Source: Nageia nagi (Eukaryota; Pinophyta). Taken from it: a stretch of DNA of 64,000 nt. Position numbers and translations under genes: made by a program. The stretch lies in assembly GCA_050084985.1 (NCBI GenBank), contig JBITNC010000001.1, positions 61,814,001-61,878,000 on the forward strand, given 5' to 3'. Under the pieces are notes generated by a model, which worked only from the letters and a program-made list of their open reading frames with translations, ran no database searches and was not told where the DNA came from. Positions 24,481-36,177 of the stretch are shown one piece after another. Position 1 is the first letter of the stretch; each line of letters begins with the position of its first letter.

Positions 24481-24945
24481 ATTGATCATGATGATATCTC
24501 CTTAGGGAATATGATTGATAAATTTCTTAATAAGGAACAATGTATTTTATAAAATTATAAAAAGCTTGAAAAGGTTAGCAATGCAAAGGTAAAAAACTAC
24601 ACATTTCTAGTACATGAAGAGCAATGATAAGTGCTAATAAAAATTCATTTTAACCTAAAAGAAAATTTACTAAGTTTAATGAAAGTGTTTATGATATTTT
24701 TACATATTTTATTAGATAAAGATCTTATTGAACTTGCACCAATTGTTCAACATCATTTTCCAAATGGAGTCCCTAAAAACAATAAATTTGAAGAATTTTA
24801 TAATTATCACAAGATATCACAACATCTAACTAAAACTTTTAGGAACTCAAGAAATATAATATGTGATCATATTTGAAACACCAAGGAACTAGACCAAGAA
24901 ATGATAGCACTTGATTTAAAGAAGTGCGAAGCACCTATGCCATGA
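24481..24945 (+). pseudogene. Decayed coding frame of unknown product, right of E2
   Basis: A plus-strand frame of about 155 codons broken by four stops begins immediately after E2: IDHDDISLGNMIDKFLNK, KVKNYTFLVHEEQ, DLIELAPIVQHHFPNGVPK, NSRNIICDHI, ELDQEMIALDLKKCEAPMP. It has the same quality as the frame left of E2 and is probably its continuation. I do not recognise the family. Cellular gene and retroelement origins are both open. Confidence 0.4.
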
Positions 24946-25579
24946 AAAACTATCTACACGTTGTCCACATCATACACACATCAACTAGAATGGTACAATC
25001 TTCATTACTACATTAACAAACTTTAGGTAGATTCTTAAGGCCATTCTAGTATGTCGTATCATTGGTTAAATTTAGAAAACCATTTATTTATCATGTATAA
25101 TATTGCATTTTTATGTTGTGTATTTTTTATGTTTTGTACATTATTATACTTTCATTTATGTTTAAAGTGGTTATTAGGTGATCCGTAAACCTTACTTTAG
25201 GATTTATTTTATATCTTCACACTTTATTCATTTTAATGCTTGTGGAAATTAAAATTAATCACAAAAAATGATTGAAATAATTTTTACCCTAGTTCGATTG
25301 ATGTAGTCTACATCCAACAAATAACAATCCATTATTGTAGGTACCCTTTTACATGTAACTTGTATGATATTTAGACTTCATTATTTTGCTTATCAAAGTT
25401 GAATCACATGATTATTGTAGGCCACTATGGAATCTCTTTTTTGTAATATGAATTTATTTTCAATAAGATCCCATAGCATAGTTCCATATCTTTATTCTTT
25501 GGTCAACATCTTCAAAACTACTCCTTGACTCCTTTCTTTGCATCATATTGATTATGTCATCCACTTCTTTCTCCATGGA
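24946..25579. other. No gene seen
   Basis: AT-rich sequence with a phrase 'ccacttcta...gtcctatatc'-free of coding likeness. No repeat shared with the rest of the window was noticed. Confidence 0.4.
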
Positions 25580-26115
25580 AATGCTCTTATCCATACTTAT
25601 CTTCTTCTATGGTAATGATTTTATCCTTTTTTTCTTTACCTTCCATGGCTATGATTTTGTCCATGGTCTCTTCTTTACAAGCTTGAAATGCACCTCCAAT
25701 ATTACTCTTATTTTCCATAGAGTTTATAATAACATGGAGTCTTCTACATTTTCCCAAACCTACACTAACACAATCCCCCTGGAAGGAAATCCATGCTAAA
25801 GGAATTAACCCATTTCCAATATTCATGCTTTCTTTTATAAGAATAAGGGATTACAATTTTAGAAGATTTGGTTACAAAGGTGATAAACATGATATTTATC
25901 ATTTTTCCTCCTTCAGAAGATTTTGAATACAACAATAAACTATACCACATCTTGGTATTTATCTCCAATTTATTATTTTCTCTCCTCTTTCCAAAAAAAA
26001 AATTCTCTTTTAGAATCTCATAGTATTTTTTTGGCTTCATATGGTTATATTTTCCTATTTTGTAGATTTTCCAAAGCTATCAAAATTGCTTCTACTAGTT
26101 CCATTTTGTTATAGA
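25580..26115 (-). pseudogene. Coding-like minus-strand stretch, unidentified
   Basis: Two overlapping minus-strand frames (26040-25765 and 25826-25587) have few stops and composition unlike the flanks: MELVEAILIALENLQNRK near 26105, then KKYYEILKENFFFGK, and SMDFLPGGLC near 25800, switching frame to PLAWISFQGDCVSVGLGK. The alternating Glu/Lys-rich end (KEETMDKIIAMEGKEKKDK) looks like protein. Such a frame switch suggests one indel in a formerly continuous gene. A fragment of a cellular gene or a copia gag are both possible; neither is shown. Confidence 0.3.
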
Positions 26116-26670
26116 AAGAACTTCATGACTATAATTCTAAAAATCACAAAATTTCATCCAAGTATTCTTCGATATATGTATCTTAACTGATCTAAATTTC
26201 ATATTTTAACTCCTTACAAGTCACTCCTAGCATCCAATCAAGTTGGTCTCCAATACAGATTTGCACCTGACAGCTCTTAAAATTTGACTATCATGAATAT
26301 AGAATGAGAATTTACCATTTTGTGAATACCATAAATTTCATGTATTTCATCCAAATGGATTAACATTTTAACCATAGTTTCATGATAATACAAGGTACCA
26401 ACTATCCAAATATTAAGCTTTGAACCAACCTAAGTTACTCCCGGTCAATCTACCAATAGAACCTTCCATACATATTTTTGCATTGTTAATATTTAACTCC
26501 AAAGTTTGAAGAACCATAACTTGTAAACTGTAGCTCCATTTTCTTCATTTTTAGAAGCATTAGAATCATGTAAGAGAGATATTTAATATGGAAGAGAATA
26601 ATAAATAAAATAAGGAACTTAAAAAATCACCTTTTTTTTACGATTCTAAAATCCATTTCAGATCACTAGG
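26116..26670. other. No gene seen
   Basis: AT-rich, slightly richer in C than its surroundings, without a legible frame or a repeat shared with the window. It ends at the family-F LTR. Confidence 0.4.
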
Positions 26671-27407
26671 TGTATATAACTAAAAATGATTTATTATTTA
26701 TTAATAAATCATATTTTAAGTTTCTACATTATATATTATTTAGGTAATGCAAATATCTATACTATCAAGATTGATGTGCTAATTAAATGCCAAACATGTG
26801 CTAATTGAAGCTAATATCTCTTAATCATGTTTATATCTAAAATTATCTTGAGAATATCATTAATATTGCATGTTATTATATAATTCTATTGAAGTGATTA
26901 TTATTATTGTAAATTTGACTCTCACTCTTTCTTTTATTCTTGTAGGTATAGAAGGAAGTGCACAACATAATAACCTTTATCAAATCTCTCTAATATGTTA
27001 TTACACTACACTTACGATGTCTCTAGATGCCATCTATTTGACAATATGTTATGCTATGTGATTTATATACTTTCTATATTTTATGTGCATCCTAATTCTA
27101 TAGGTTTTAAGGCATAAAATATGTGAGGTTTGTATGTCATACATGTCATGGTTGTTGATGATCCAAACCGACAAATAAAAGAGATGATGAATTCTTATTT
27201 ACATGATAGAATATCCTCATCAAGTTCATCTTTGATATGATCCAATCCTCTATATATTTATGCCATACTTTGAGGATTGCTTATTTCTCTTATCAAGTGC
27301 ACACCTTCTTAGTTTTATTTAGATAGCCTAGATAAGTGATTTTCATTGTATATTGTAGATTTATGTTTATTGTATTTACTATAATAAATCATAATTTAGA
27401 GTCTACA
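26671..27407 (+). repeat. Family-F LTR, copy a
   Basis: Starts TGTATATAACTAAAAATG and ends GAGTCTACA, 737 bases. It matches 32492-33210 read on the minus strand over nearly the full length, and 14751-15400 more weakly. It is followed after three bases by a primer-like site, so it behaves as a 5' LTR of a plus-strand element, or as a solo LTR plus a piece of leader. Confidence 0.75.
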
Positions 27408-27410
27408 TAT

Positions 27411-27428
27411 TGGTGAACCCCAAATGAT
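27411..27428 (+). other. Primer-binding site after family-F LTR a
   Basis: TGGTGAACCCCAAATGAT, sharing TGGTGAACCC with the site of E2 at 17170. This supports the LTR call for 26671-27407 and relates the two elements by primer type. Confidence 0.55.
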
Positions 27429-29329
27429 CCTACAAATCTTAGAATTTTTATTTTAAAACATCATTTTTTAAGAGTATTGCATTAGTAACCCTAGGTTTTG
27501 TTTTATTTTTGGTTGAATTAATTTCCTCAAATTTAGAAAATTTTATTGCTTAAAAAAATTCTAAAAATTTTCACTATAGAAAAATCCTATTTTTGGAGGT
27601 CATTTTGTTCAATTTGGTAAGATGTAGCATTAAAAACTTTTATCTAAACCATAGATAAATAAAATTGGGAATTTTTTTATTTTTTCTAGGTGTAGATTTG
27701 AATATTTTGATCAATTTTGAGAAATATTTTGTAGAAAATGTCATATTGAAAAATCATAAATTTAGCAAATATTTTGCAACTATTTGGTGACTTATTTCAT
27801 TATAAAAACTAAGAAAAATCATAAATCATCTTAGTAGATAATGTTTTGAAATTAATTTAGGCTTATTGAATATATTTTTTAAATATTTCTAAAGATTTTC
27901 AATTTTTTTTTACATAAAACATTAATTTTTAAATGTTGTGTTCTTGAATTTTGAGAGTTATAGCATCATAAAATTTGTCACATATTATAGATATACATAG
28001 TAGTAAATTATTTTTAATTTTGCATGGTCTAAAATTTCTTATTTTATCATATTTCTTGAATTTTTATGTAAAATATTAGATCTTACATTTTAGCATGGAT
28101 ACTACAACTACAAGTGATTTTGTTGAATATTTGAATATGTTATGTGATACATTTGCATCTTATCCTAAACAAGAGATGCCTAAATATATGAATGTTATAA
28201 AAAGTAATAATAAAAAATAATCTTATTGTACTACTCAAAAAGTGACCCTATTAGTAAATAAGATAAACAATATTAAGATAAATATATGCTTTATTACTCT
28301 TAGATACAACTCAAATTTACAATTATGAATCCATGGATTTGATATACCTTGCCATAAAGGCTTTTACAAAATGGTTTTTTGGACCTCTATGGTTGTTTAC
28401 AAAGTTTCCAGGATCCTAGTGTAGTCTTTAATGGCTGTTATTGGTTGTTGGCATCCTACCTCTAGTCACTAATGTCATACTCAAAAAGTAACCTTATTAG
28501 AAAACAAGATAAGAAATAATTCAACCAATATTCTCTTAATTATTTTTTAAATAAACCTTAATAATATAATTACAAATATCTTTTGATTTGTTGTGTTACA
28601 AAAGGACTCTTTATTAAATAATATTTTGGGCTTTATGACCACTTACAAAGTCATTGGTGATATGATTTAATTGGTTGGCAATTGATCTCATGAGTGTCTG
28701 TAAGCTCTGAAAGTTATCTTCTAGAACCTACAATAAATCTAGATTTCTCTTCTTCAACTCCATATGAATATCATTAATCAGCTCTTGTACTTAGCACTTA
28801 TGGAATCTACACACATGAAAATAGAAATGACATCAAACATACGTACTCATATCATGAAAATAAGTATAATACTAAACATAAACAAGCATGTAAAAGTATG
28901 AAATATTAAAGTACTCAACTCATTAAGTCTAGATATATTACAATAGAATATCATTACATTCAAAATGGGTCCCTTAATCCATTATTGGAGGTTTCATTTA
29001 TAGGTTTTAGAAATAGATAGAGTTTTTATTTTGAGATAAAAATCTAGATTAAAAAGTTTATCCAACTTTGTCATGGATGTGATCCAAAGTGTGGGTGCAT
29101 AAGATGGATTCTAAGTCATTCATCATCCATAGCTTTTCATCTAAGTCACCTTATAAAGTTACCATTTTTATTTTGATTTTGTTAATCACAAATTCATTGG
29201 TGTCTAAGTATCAAATGCCTACATCTAGCTTGGGTCATTGGATAATTAATGTTGGATGCTAGTGATTGGTATTTTATAATAAACTTTTTTAGCTTGATTT
29301 ATGCACTCTCAACATTAATCTCATTGGAA
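27429..29329. other. Decayed leader and intergenic DNA
   Basis: Very AT-rich. A short open start MDTTTTSDFVEYLNMLCDTF at 28096-28155 could be the beginning of a gag-like ORF of the family-F element; it ends after about 41 codons. A 40-base phrase 'actcaaaaagtgaccctatt' recurs at about 28238 and 28480 (direct repeat 240 bases apart). Nothing else was recognised up to 29329. Confidence 0.4.
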
Positions 29330-29905
29330 ATTTGCTAAGAGGATCCTCCATTATATCAATGGTACAAAATTCTTTGGTCTATGGTATAAATCCTCTAATG
29401 CTGATATCCTTTAGGTCTACATAGATGTTGATGGGTCTAGAAGCCTTAATGATAAGAAAAAGACCTTTAGCTATACTTCTTTTTTGGCTCTCTTGTCTCA
29501 CGGATAAGTAAGAAGAAACAAAATGTTGCTCTTTCCACTATTGAATTAGAATACATGGTTGTATCCTCTTCTTGCACTCAAGGCATTTGGATGGTTCAAT
29601 TATTTCAAGATTTGGGTTTGACCCCTCCCCTTCCCATTCCCATCCATTTTGAAAACACCAACACCATTTCTATGATATAAAATGTGATGTTTCATAGCAA
29701 GAGCAAGCATATAGATATCCAACATCATTTTATGTGAGACTTAATAACTAATAGATTTATGGAATTCATATTTTGAAAGTTTGAAGATCAACTTGTAGAT
29801 ATTTTTACCAAGACTCTCACTAAGAAATGATTCCTTAATCCTTATCATCAACTTGAAATTCAACCCATTCACATTAAGGGGAGAACAAAGGAATTTAATA
29901 TTCCA
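29330..29905 (+). pseudogene. Copia RT-RNase H tail fragment
   Basis: Plus-strand Ty1/copia RNase H: AKRILHYING and GLWYKSSNADIL (near 29335-29385), VYIDVDGSRSLNDKK at the YxDADWAG site (Asp series kept as DVDG), then after a frameshift NVALSTIELEYMVVSSSCTQ (near 29530), WMVQLFQDLG, HSKSKHIDIQHHF and DQLVDIFTKTL near 29800. A purine run AAGGGGAGA near 29876 is the expected polypurine tract. Only the 3' end of pol remains. It is a different family from the copia at 39691. Confidence 0.85.
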
Positions 29906-31149
29906 TGGTTCGAATTCCAATAAAAATTTGAATGCCAATGACTACTAACCACCTTCAATATTCATATACTATTATACCTACCAAATTCAATATGTTATAG
30001 GACCATAGTTAAGTGCTAAATAATCAAGATATTCATATTTGATTTAGATAAATTTGATTTTGTACTTCATCACTTATGCCAATACTCTTCTTTGATGTTG
30101 TGGGCACTTCATTTATATTTTTGATGCCCATACCACCTTCTTTGATTTTTATGGATATTTCATTTATGTTTCTATGTGAATATGAAATTTGTGAGTTCAT
30201 GTGGAGCCTTCTACAGTCCACTTTCTTTTTGTATAAGTAGATACTTTACCTTCCATTATCAATAGAGGATTCTTAATGTAATGTTATGTTGCCATTTTGT
30301 CTATATAATATAAACCATTCCCATTTGATCTACAATACCTTGTGGCTATGTGGCATGTATTTTCTTTTTAAAGCTAATATACTTTAGAAACACTTATGAA
30401 ATATTTTTCTCTAATCTAAGGTGATATTTACTTATTTGAGGTCATTTTACTTCATGGGTACTCATATTTGTTCCCATTTTTGAGCTTATAGTCTTATTAT
30501 TTTGTGATTTGTCAACTATCTTTGTTTGGTTTAGTTTGCTTTCATGGGATAAATATTTATATCTAAATTTTATTTTAGTGTGATTCCTTCTTAGTTGGAT
30601 TGCTTGTTGCAATACCTTTCTAACCATATTTCCTTTACCATCTTGTTGATAGAACACACTTAGAAATCCCAAAATACAACCTACCTACTCTATAGTCTTT
30701 CTTAGCAAGTCTTTAGAAGTTTGTATACTTTCATATCATTTATGACCCTTTTATCCCTCTTGAAAGTATTTTAGACCTTCACCATTGGATGGATCATTTC
30801 TTACTATTTGTTTTGATGGTTCATAGTTCTATGTCTTGTTAGTTATCATGTAAGTTTTAGGCTCTATACTTTTCTATGCTTGCCCTCCAAACTACAAATT
30901 CCATAATATGAATTTTTTAGAGTCCTAATGAAATCTTCTTCATCATAATTAATCAAAACTTTGACATTTCTAATTTGCATTATTTTTTTTTAGATTTCTT
31001 TGGAACTTGGTATTTGACACTTTCATTTCCTTTAGTATTATGATTTTCCCAAAGATCTAAATAGTCCTTACCCTTCAAATTATACCAAAAATCTAACCAA
31101 ATTTTATGGTATCATATCTTTTGTACCTTTTTCACCATTCTTTGGATGT
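29906..31149 (+). other. Possible remnant LTR of the copia fragment; no gene
   Basis: Directly after the copia polypurine tract one expects a 3' LTR. A TGTATAAGTAGATAC near 30229 and 'ctatataatataaacc' near 30300 look like promoter-type LTR sequence, but no second copy is present to define ends. At the far end, the segment before 31165 should be a 5' LTR since primer sites follow. No coding frame is convincing. Confidence 0.35.
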
Positions 31150-31157
31150 GGTGAGTT

Positions 31158-31250
31158 TAAATTCTTCATTTGGTATCAAAGCATTATTTTTGTCTTTGAA
31201 CCTTCAAATTCTTCAATTGGTATCAGAGCATTAATATTGACTCCAAACCT
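31158..31250 (+). repeat. Duplicated copia primer-binding site
   Basis: TGGTATCAAAGCA at 31171-31183 and TGGTATCAGAGCA at 31218-31230 are both matches to the initiator-tRNA-Met primer site of copia elements. Each lies in a 47-base unit beginning 'aaattcttca'; the unit is tandemly repeated, with a third partial 'aaattattca' after it. It marks the leader of a plus-strand copia whose body is not recognisable downstream. Confidence 0.7.
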
Positions 31251-31263
31251 TTAAATTATTCAA

Positions 31264-32290
31264 ACCAAATATAGAAAAAATATATGGTTCCCAAGAATTG
31301 CATCTTAAGTTCAAACTAAAGATCATATTTAAATTTTTTAAGAATAATTGAAACTATAGAGCCTTATGCAATAATGCAACAAGAGTCACTCATGCTATTA
31401 AAGTATTTATAACTAGTCATTGTATACCATGAAACTATATTTGTAGACCATTTTTTATGTATTATAAAATCATTTTAAACCATGTTATGTGTATTATGAA
31501 ATCATTACAGACTATGAAACTATGTTTGTATCTTGTCAAACATTTTGCATACATGTATTAGGAATTTTTCTAAGAACCAATTTTGTATCTTGTTAAATAA
31601 TTCTTAGGTAGTGTGAATATGAATGCATATCAAGAAATATATTAAATCAAGGAATCAATCTCTTGCATCCATGATGTGTATGCAATACAAGAGTTTTGTG
31701 GCACACACATCATATCTTATAGAGATTAATTCCTAGATCTACCAAATTAGCTAATATACATAGTTACATAATACACATAAAAGATTTTCAAAGAAAAGCC
31801 TTAAGAATATAAAATGACCATTGAATTCCACTACCAAAATACTCATTAAAGTAGAAAAGTAGAATTAGGCACATGGATGTGTCTACATGGTGCTTATAAA
31901 TTGAATTTTTAGGTTTTGAATGCTCTAACATACATGTACATAAAATATGGAAGAATACATAAGGCTCAAGAATTATTTGATAATATGCATAATGCAAACA
32001 TAGTTTTAAGGTATGTAATGATTGTACAATATACAAAACATAAATTTTCAAAGATAATACCTAATATTATTGAGGGAACATTAAACTTCATTGCTAAAAT
32101 ACTCATAAAAATTCAAGTGGGTAAGTTGGCAAAAGCATGCTTGTATATCCCTTGGTTAAGAAAAATAAAAATAAAAATAATAGAAAAAACTTAGCCAAAC
32201 ATAGAAAACATATGTGGTTCCTAAGTGCTGCATTTTATATTGAAAGTATAGACCATATTTGAATTATTTATGCATAATATAAACTATAGA
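31264..32290 (+). repeat. Direct repeat pair of about 95 bp, 930 bp apart
   Basis: 31264-31360 and 32194-32290 share a diverged phrase: CCAAAYATAGAAAA, then TGGTTCC-AAG, GACCATATTT-like and AAACTATAGAG. The pair brackets the PPR-like scrap. It could be the ends of an unrecognised short insertion or a local duplication. Confidence 0.5.
31905..32045 (+). pseudogene. PPR-protein-like fragment
   Basis: The plus strand reads NALTYMYIKYGRIHKAQELF then DNMHNANIVLRYVMIVQYTK. This has the layout of a plant pentatricopeptide repeat of the PLS type (NALxDMYxKCGxxxxAxxxFDxMxxxNxVSWxxMI). PPR proteins bind organelle RNA. Only about one and a half repeats are visible; upstream, GTWMCLHGAYKLNF near 31870 may be the preceding repeat (HGxxxKxGF) with one TAG between. 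The next repeats are absent. It is a gene scrap, perhaps carried by a retroelement. Confidence 0.5.
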
Positions 32291-32491
32291 GAATAATCTT
32301 CATGTCCAAAAATAGAGCCCAAAATTTGATATGACTATTATAAAAAAATTTGTCAAAAAGTGATAAATTATCTTTTTCATGCATGTAGAGCTTAAGAATG
32401 TATGTGGAAGGGTGTATTATGTGAGTGTGAGAGTGATATTGAGATTGAATGCATAATTCATATGATATGAAATGATCCAATGCACCATATG

Positions 32492-33210
32492 TGTAGATTG
32501 CAAGTTATGTAAATAATAATATAAACACAAAATAAATCTACAAAAATGCCACTTGTTCAAATATAATGATAAATAAATGAAAAGTATGCACCTGATTATG
32601 ATAAGAAAATCCTCAAGTTATGGTAGGGATATATGAAGGATTGGATTAGATGAAAGGCAAGCATGCAGATGATAATCAATATTATAGACTAACATTCATC
32701 ACCTCCTTTATTTGTAGCTTTGGATCATGAAGATACATGTTGTGTATGACATACAAACTCTATGGTGTGGATGTTGTAAAACTTGTAGAACTAAATTACA
32801 TGAATGTAATAAAATCTTAGAGCATAACAAATTATCATATACTTGGCATATAGAGACACCATAAATGTAGTAGTTGATGTATGGACAACCACCTATTAGA
32901 GAGAACTAATAAGGGTTATTGTGTTGTGTACCTCCTTTTATACTTACAAGGATAAAAAAGAGTTAGAGTTGAATTTAGAATAATAATAATCATTTGAGTA
33001 GAACTATATAATAACATGCAATATTAATAATATTCTCAAGATAATTCTAGAAATAAATATGATTAAGAGATATTATCATTGATTAGCACATGTTTAGCAT
33101 TTAATTAGCACATTAGCCTTGATATTATAGATATTTGCATTATTTAAATAATATATATCATACATACTTAAAATATAATTTATTAATAAATAATAAATCA
33201 TATTTAATCA
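32492..33210 (-). repeat. Family-F LTR, copy b (inverted)
   Basis: Minus-strand copy of 26671-27407: shared blocks include AATAATATT...GCATGTTATTATATA, CTTGTAAGTATAAAAGGAGG, a GGTGTCTCTATATGCCA-type phrase and CAATCTACA at the end. On the minus strand it is followed by CATATGGTGCATTGG, a weak primer-like site, so its body would run towards lower coordinates, face to face with copy a. The outer edge may extend to 33235. Confidence 0.72.
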
Positions 33211-33583
33211 TCTATATTTTATCCATATTTGGATATGTAATGAAAACCATTGAAATTGCATAATTCAAAGAATGAAAAAGTGTAGAAAAATTTCAATAGA
33301 ATTTAAAGAGCACTTCCTTGAATGATTTTTTAATATCATCAACTTGTTACCTCCTTAATGCTCCCTTTTGAATTGATTTCTCTAGGAAAGCTCCATGTAT
33401 GGGGAAGCATAGGTAAAAATATATTGTGAGATATAGCTTAGAATACATGAAATAAACATACCCACATAGATCATATCTTTTAAATGAATATAGCATTGCA
33501 AAATAACAAGATGACAATAAGCATAACATGATATAACATAAAAATTTATAAGATTAAAAAAATATGACATAACATAACATAAC
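33211..33583. other. AT-rich flank with ATAAC microsatellite
   Basis: No gene. From about 33480 it becomes rich in 'cataa/ataac' repeats. The same kind of repeat resumes after E3 at 54658, which shows that E3 split one microsatellite-like locus. Confidence 0.6.
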
Positions 33584-35325
33584 TATTTCAAATAAAAGTG
33601 ACCCCTTTCAAGATCACCTAAACCTAAATATTTAACTAGCATGTGTAGGCTAGACTAGACCCTATAAGCACAAACTATAGAAACAAACATGATTAAAATT
33701 CTTAAGGAGTCTCCTTCAAGCCATCCTTTCAAATCAATAAGCTCAAATGATCATAATGTGACTAGCTCAAGGTGGTGTTAAGAAACACCAAACATTACCT
33801 AATAATGCTATTATCTAATGATGGTACTTGATGTAGCTAATCGGATCCCAAGATGGATGCAAACTAGCTTCACTATCCAAACATGGTGACCCTAGGAGTT
33901 TCTAAAATATAGGGGTATTTACCTAATGTGGGATAATTTCACTATCAAAATGTTGGGAACTTAGGCATTTTGCAACCTACAAACATAGAGGATAAGATTC
34001 AACAATCAGTATGCATCATAGTATAAGATAACCTACTATAGAAATAGAACATGAAAAGAAGGTCGAGAAGCATGATAGATGTTTCTTTGGTCTAATAGGA
34101 GGAATAAACATTGAAATGACTCATTTTTAGCTTACTCTAAGACCAGTGCTTCCTAATCACCCTTCTCAAATGCTCGTGGCAGATTCCTAGATGTAGTAGC
34201 TCCAAAATTCATCACTTCTAGGACTTAGGAATCAACAATTTTGAACCTTTATTTTTACACCAATTTCTAGCCTCAAAATGGAGATGTGAACTTATTTTTA
34301 TAGATTTTTGAGACATGCCAAATTATCAATCCATAATCCATACAAATTTTAATTCAAAAATGAGTATTACTTGACTAATATTTGATTGAATTTGAATTGG
34401 ATTGGAATAGGATTTAATTAGAGATAAATTCATTCAGTTCTATTATATTTTGTCTACTAAGCATATTTGGAGCATAACCAGTGAGTCATCAATCAATATC
34501 TTGAGTTCCACATTTTCTTTCTTTCTTGTTGGATGAATCATCAATGACATGGTAAGGTGAGGTGTAAATTCTTTCCAACCATTTTCTTACAAAATAGATA
34601 ATAAATAAGTTAGTCATATTAATGTGACCAATATTAATAAACATTAATATGATAATATTTTGATAATACAAAGTAATGATCAAATATAGTCAACATGATT
34701 AATGTTAATTATATTTTAGGTATAAATAGCTATGATAAAAATCATAAATAATATGATTAATGTTAATTATAATTTTTAAATAAATGATTATAGTCCAAAG
34801 TACAATAATATGACTAAATTTAATTGCACTTTAACCATAAATGATTATGATAAAAAATATACTAAATATGAATAATATGAATTATCTTTTCCAAATGACT
34901 ATGATTGAATGCTAATAAACATGACTAAGTTTTAATTGCAATTTATCAATAAATGATTATGATAAAAAATGCATTAAACATGACTAAGTTTAATTGCATT
35001 TTTCAAAGCGAATGACTATGACCAAAATGCAATAAACATGACTAAGTTTAATTATGATTTTAAAGCAAATTATTAAGATCAAAATGCAATAAATGTGACT
35101 AAGTTAAATTATGATTTCAAAGCAAGTGATTATGATTGTAACACAATAAACATGACTAAGTTTAATTGCATTTCCAAAGCAAGTGACTATGATAAACAAG
35201 TACTCAATAATCAAATTAACAAAGTATCATTAAATGTAACTAGATTAACTAAATAATCAAGCATGCTAATGATAAAATAGTGGTGTACCAAATGTAGTGC
35301 ATAGTGTTAAATTTGAATGTCTACA
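33584..35325 (-). repeat. E3 3' LTR
   Basis: Direct repeat of 52985-54657. On the plus strand it starts TATTTCAAATAAAAGTG (canonical TG mutated to TA) and ends GTCTACA, next to a polypurine tract. It contains a nine-unit 57-bp tandem array near its 5' end in the coding direction (U3). The middle includes phrases such as 'aggctagactagaccctata' near 33648 identical between the copies. Confidence 0.88.
34695..35210 (-). repeat. 57-bp tandem array inside E3 3' LTR
   Basis: Nine imperfect units start with ATGACTAAGTTTAATT-like at about 34695, 34753, 34810, 34868, 34921, 34980, 35038, 35095 and 35152 (spacing 53-59). Within units the phrase AAAGCAAATGACTATGATCA recurs. In the coding direction the array lies in U3, where promoter and enhancer elements sit. 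The other LTR carries the same array. Confidence 0.8.
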
Positions 35326-35338
35326 TTTTTCCCCTTTT
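35326..35338 (-). other. E3 polypurine tract
   Basis: Minus strand AAAAGGGGAAAAA directly abuts the LTR start TGTAGAC. This is the primer for plus-strand DNA synthesis and fixes the LTR edge and the element orientation. Confidence 0.85.
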
Positions 35339-36177
35339 GATTTGCATTTTTCCTAGGTTAAATGCAATGCAAAAACCTACTTTTGAAGTAAAGAAAAGAA
35401 GATGGGGATGCATTTGAAAATGAAAGGCTATGAAAAAGGGGTGAAAAGGGATAAAATGTAGTTGAATTTCAAAAATGTGATCATGTTTCTAAAATATAAA
35501 GTATATGATTGCATTCCCAAAATGCTAGGGAGTTTCCTAAATAAGAGGAAAACATAACTATATTTTTGATCAAGTGACTTTAAATGGGAGGAGCTAGGGC
35601 TAACTTGGCTCATTCTCATTCATGCATTCTTGTTGATGAGACTTTTACCCTACCATCTCCTCCTACTATTCAGATGATTTAGTAACATGGTATAGAGACC
35701 TCACTACCAGAATAGGCCATGGGCCCTCCAAGTTTGTGCAAAATTGTAATCCTACATTTAATTAAGTTTTTAAGTTAACTAATTATAGAAATAGGGTAAG
35801 GTAGGAAAACTAAGATGGGGAGGGAAAATCTAAAGAAAAATAGATAAAATAAATTGAGAAATAGGGTAGAATACTAGATGAGATATAGAAGGTTAAATAG
35901 AAGATAAAAATTGAATCATTTAGACCTAATATGGGCCCTAACAAGATGGAAAATTGTAAATGCAAGGGGTCCTAGCATTTACGAAGAAGAAACATTAGGG
36001 GTCCTCATGTTTCCCACCTAGAAATGCAAGGGGGATACCACATTTCACAAAGGCCAAGAAGAAAAATATCCTAACCCTAGGCATTTTTTATAAGAATTAT
36101 TTTTTTATGATTTTTGACAAGTTGAAAAGCAAGTGGATATGCAATATCATTTTAGGTCTATTTAGGACCTACTACAA

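Noticed and set aside
16497-24484. Target-site duplication for E2
   Set aside because: taata and aattg do not match; the 5' edge of the LTR is not certain.
25548-25799. Plus-strand 83-codon hydrophobic ORF
   Set aside because: It is antisense to the more protein-like minus frames at 25580-26115.
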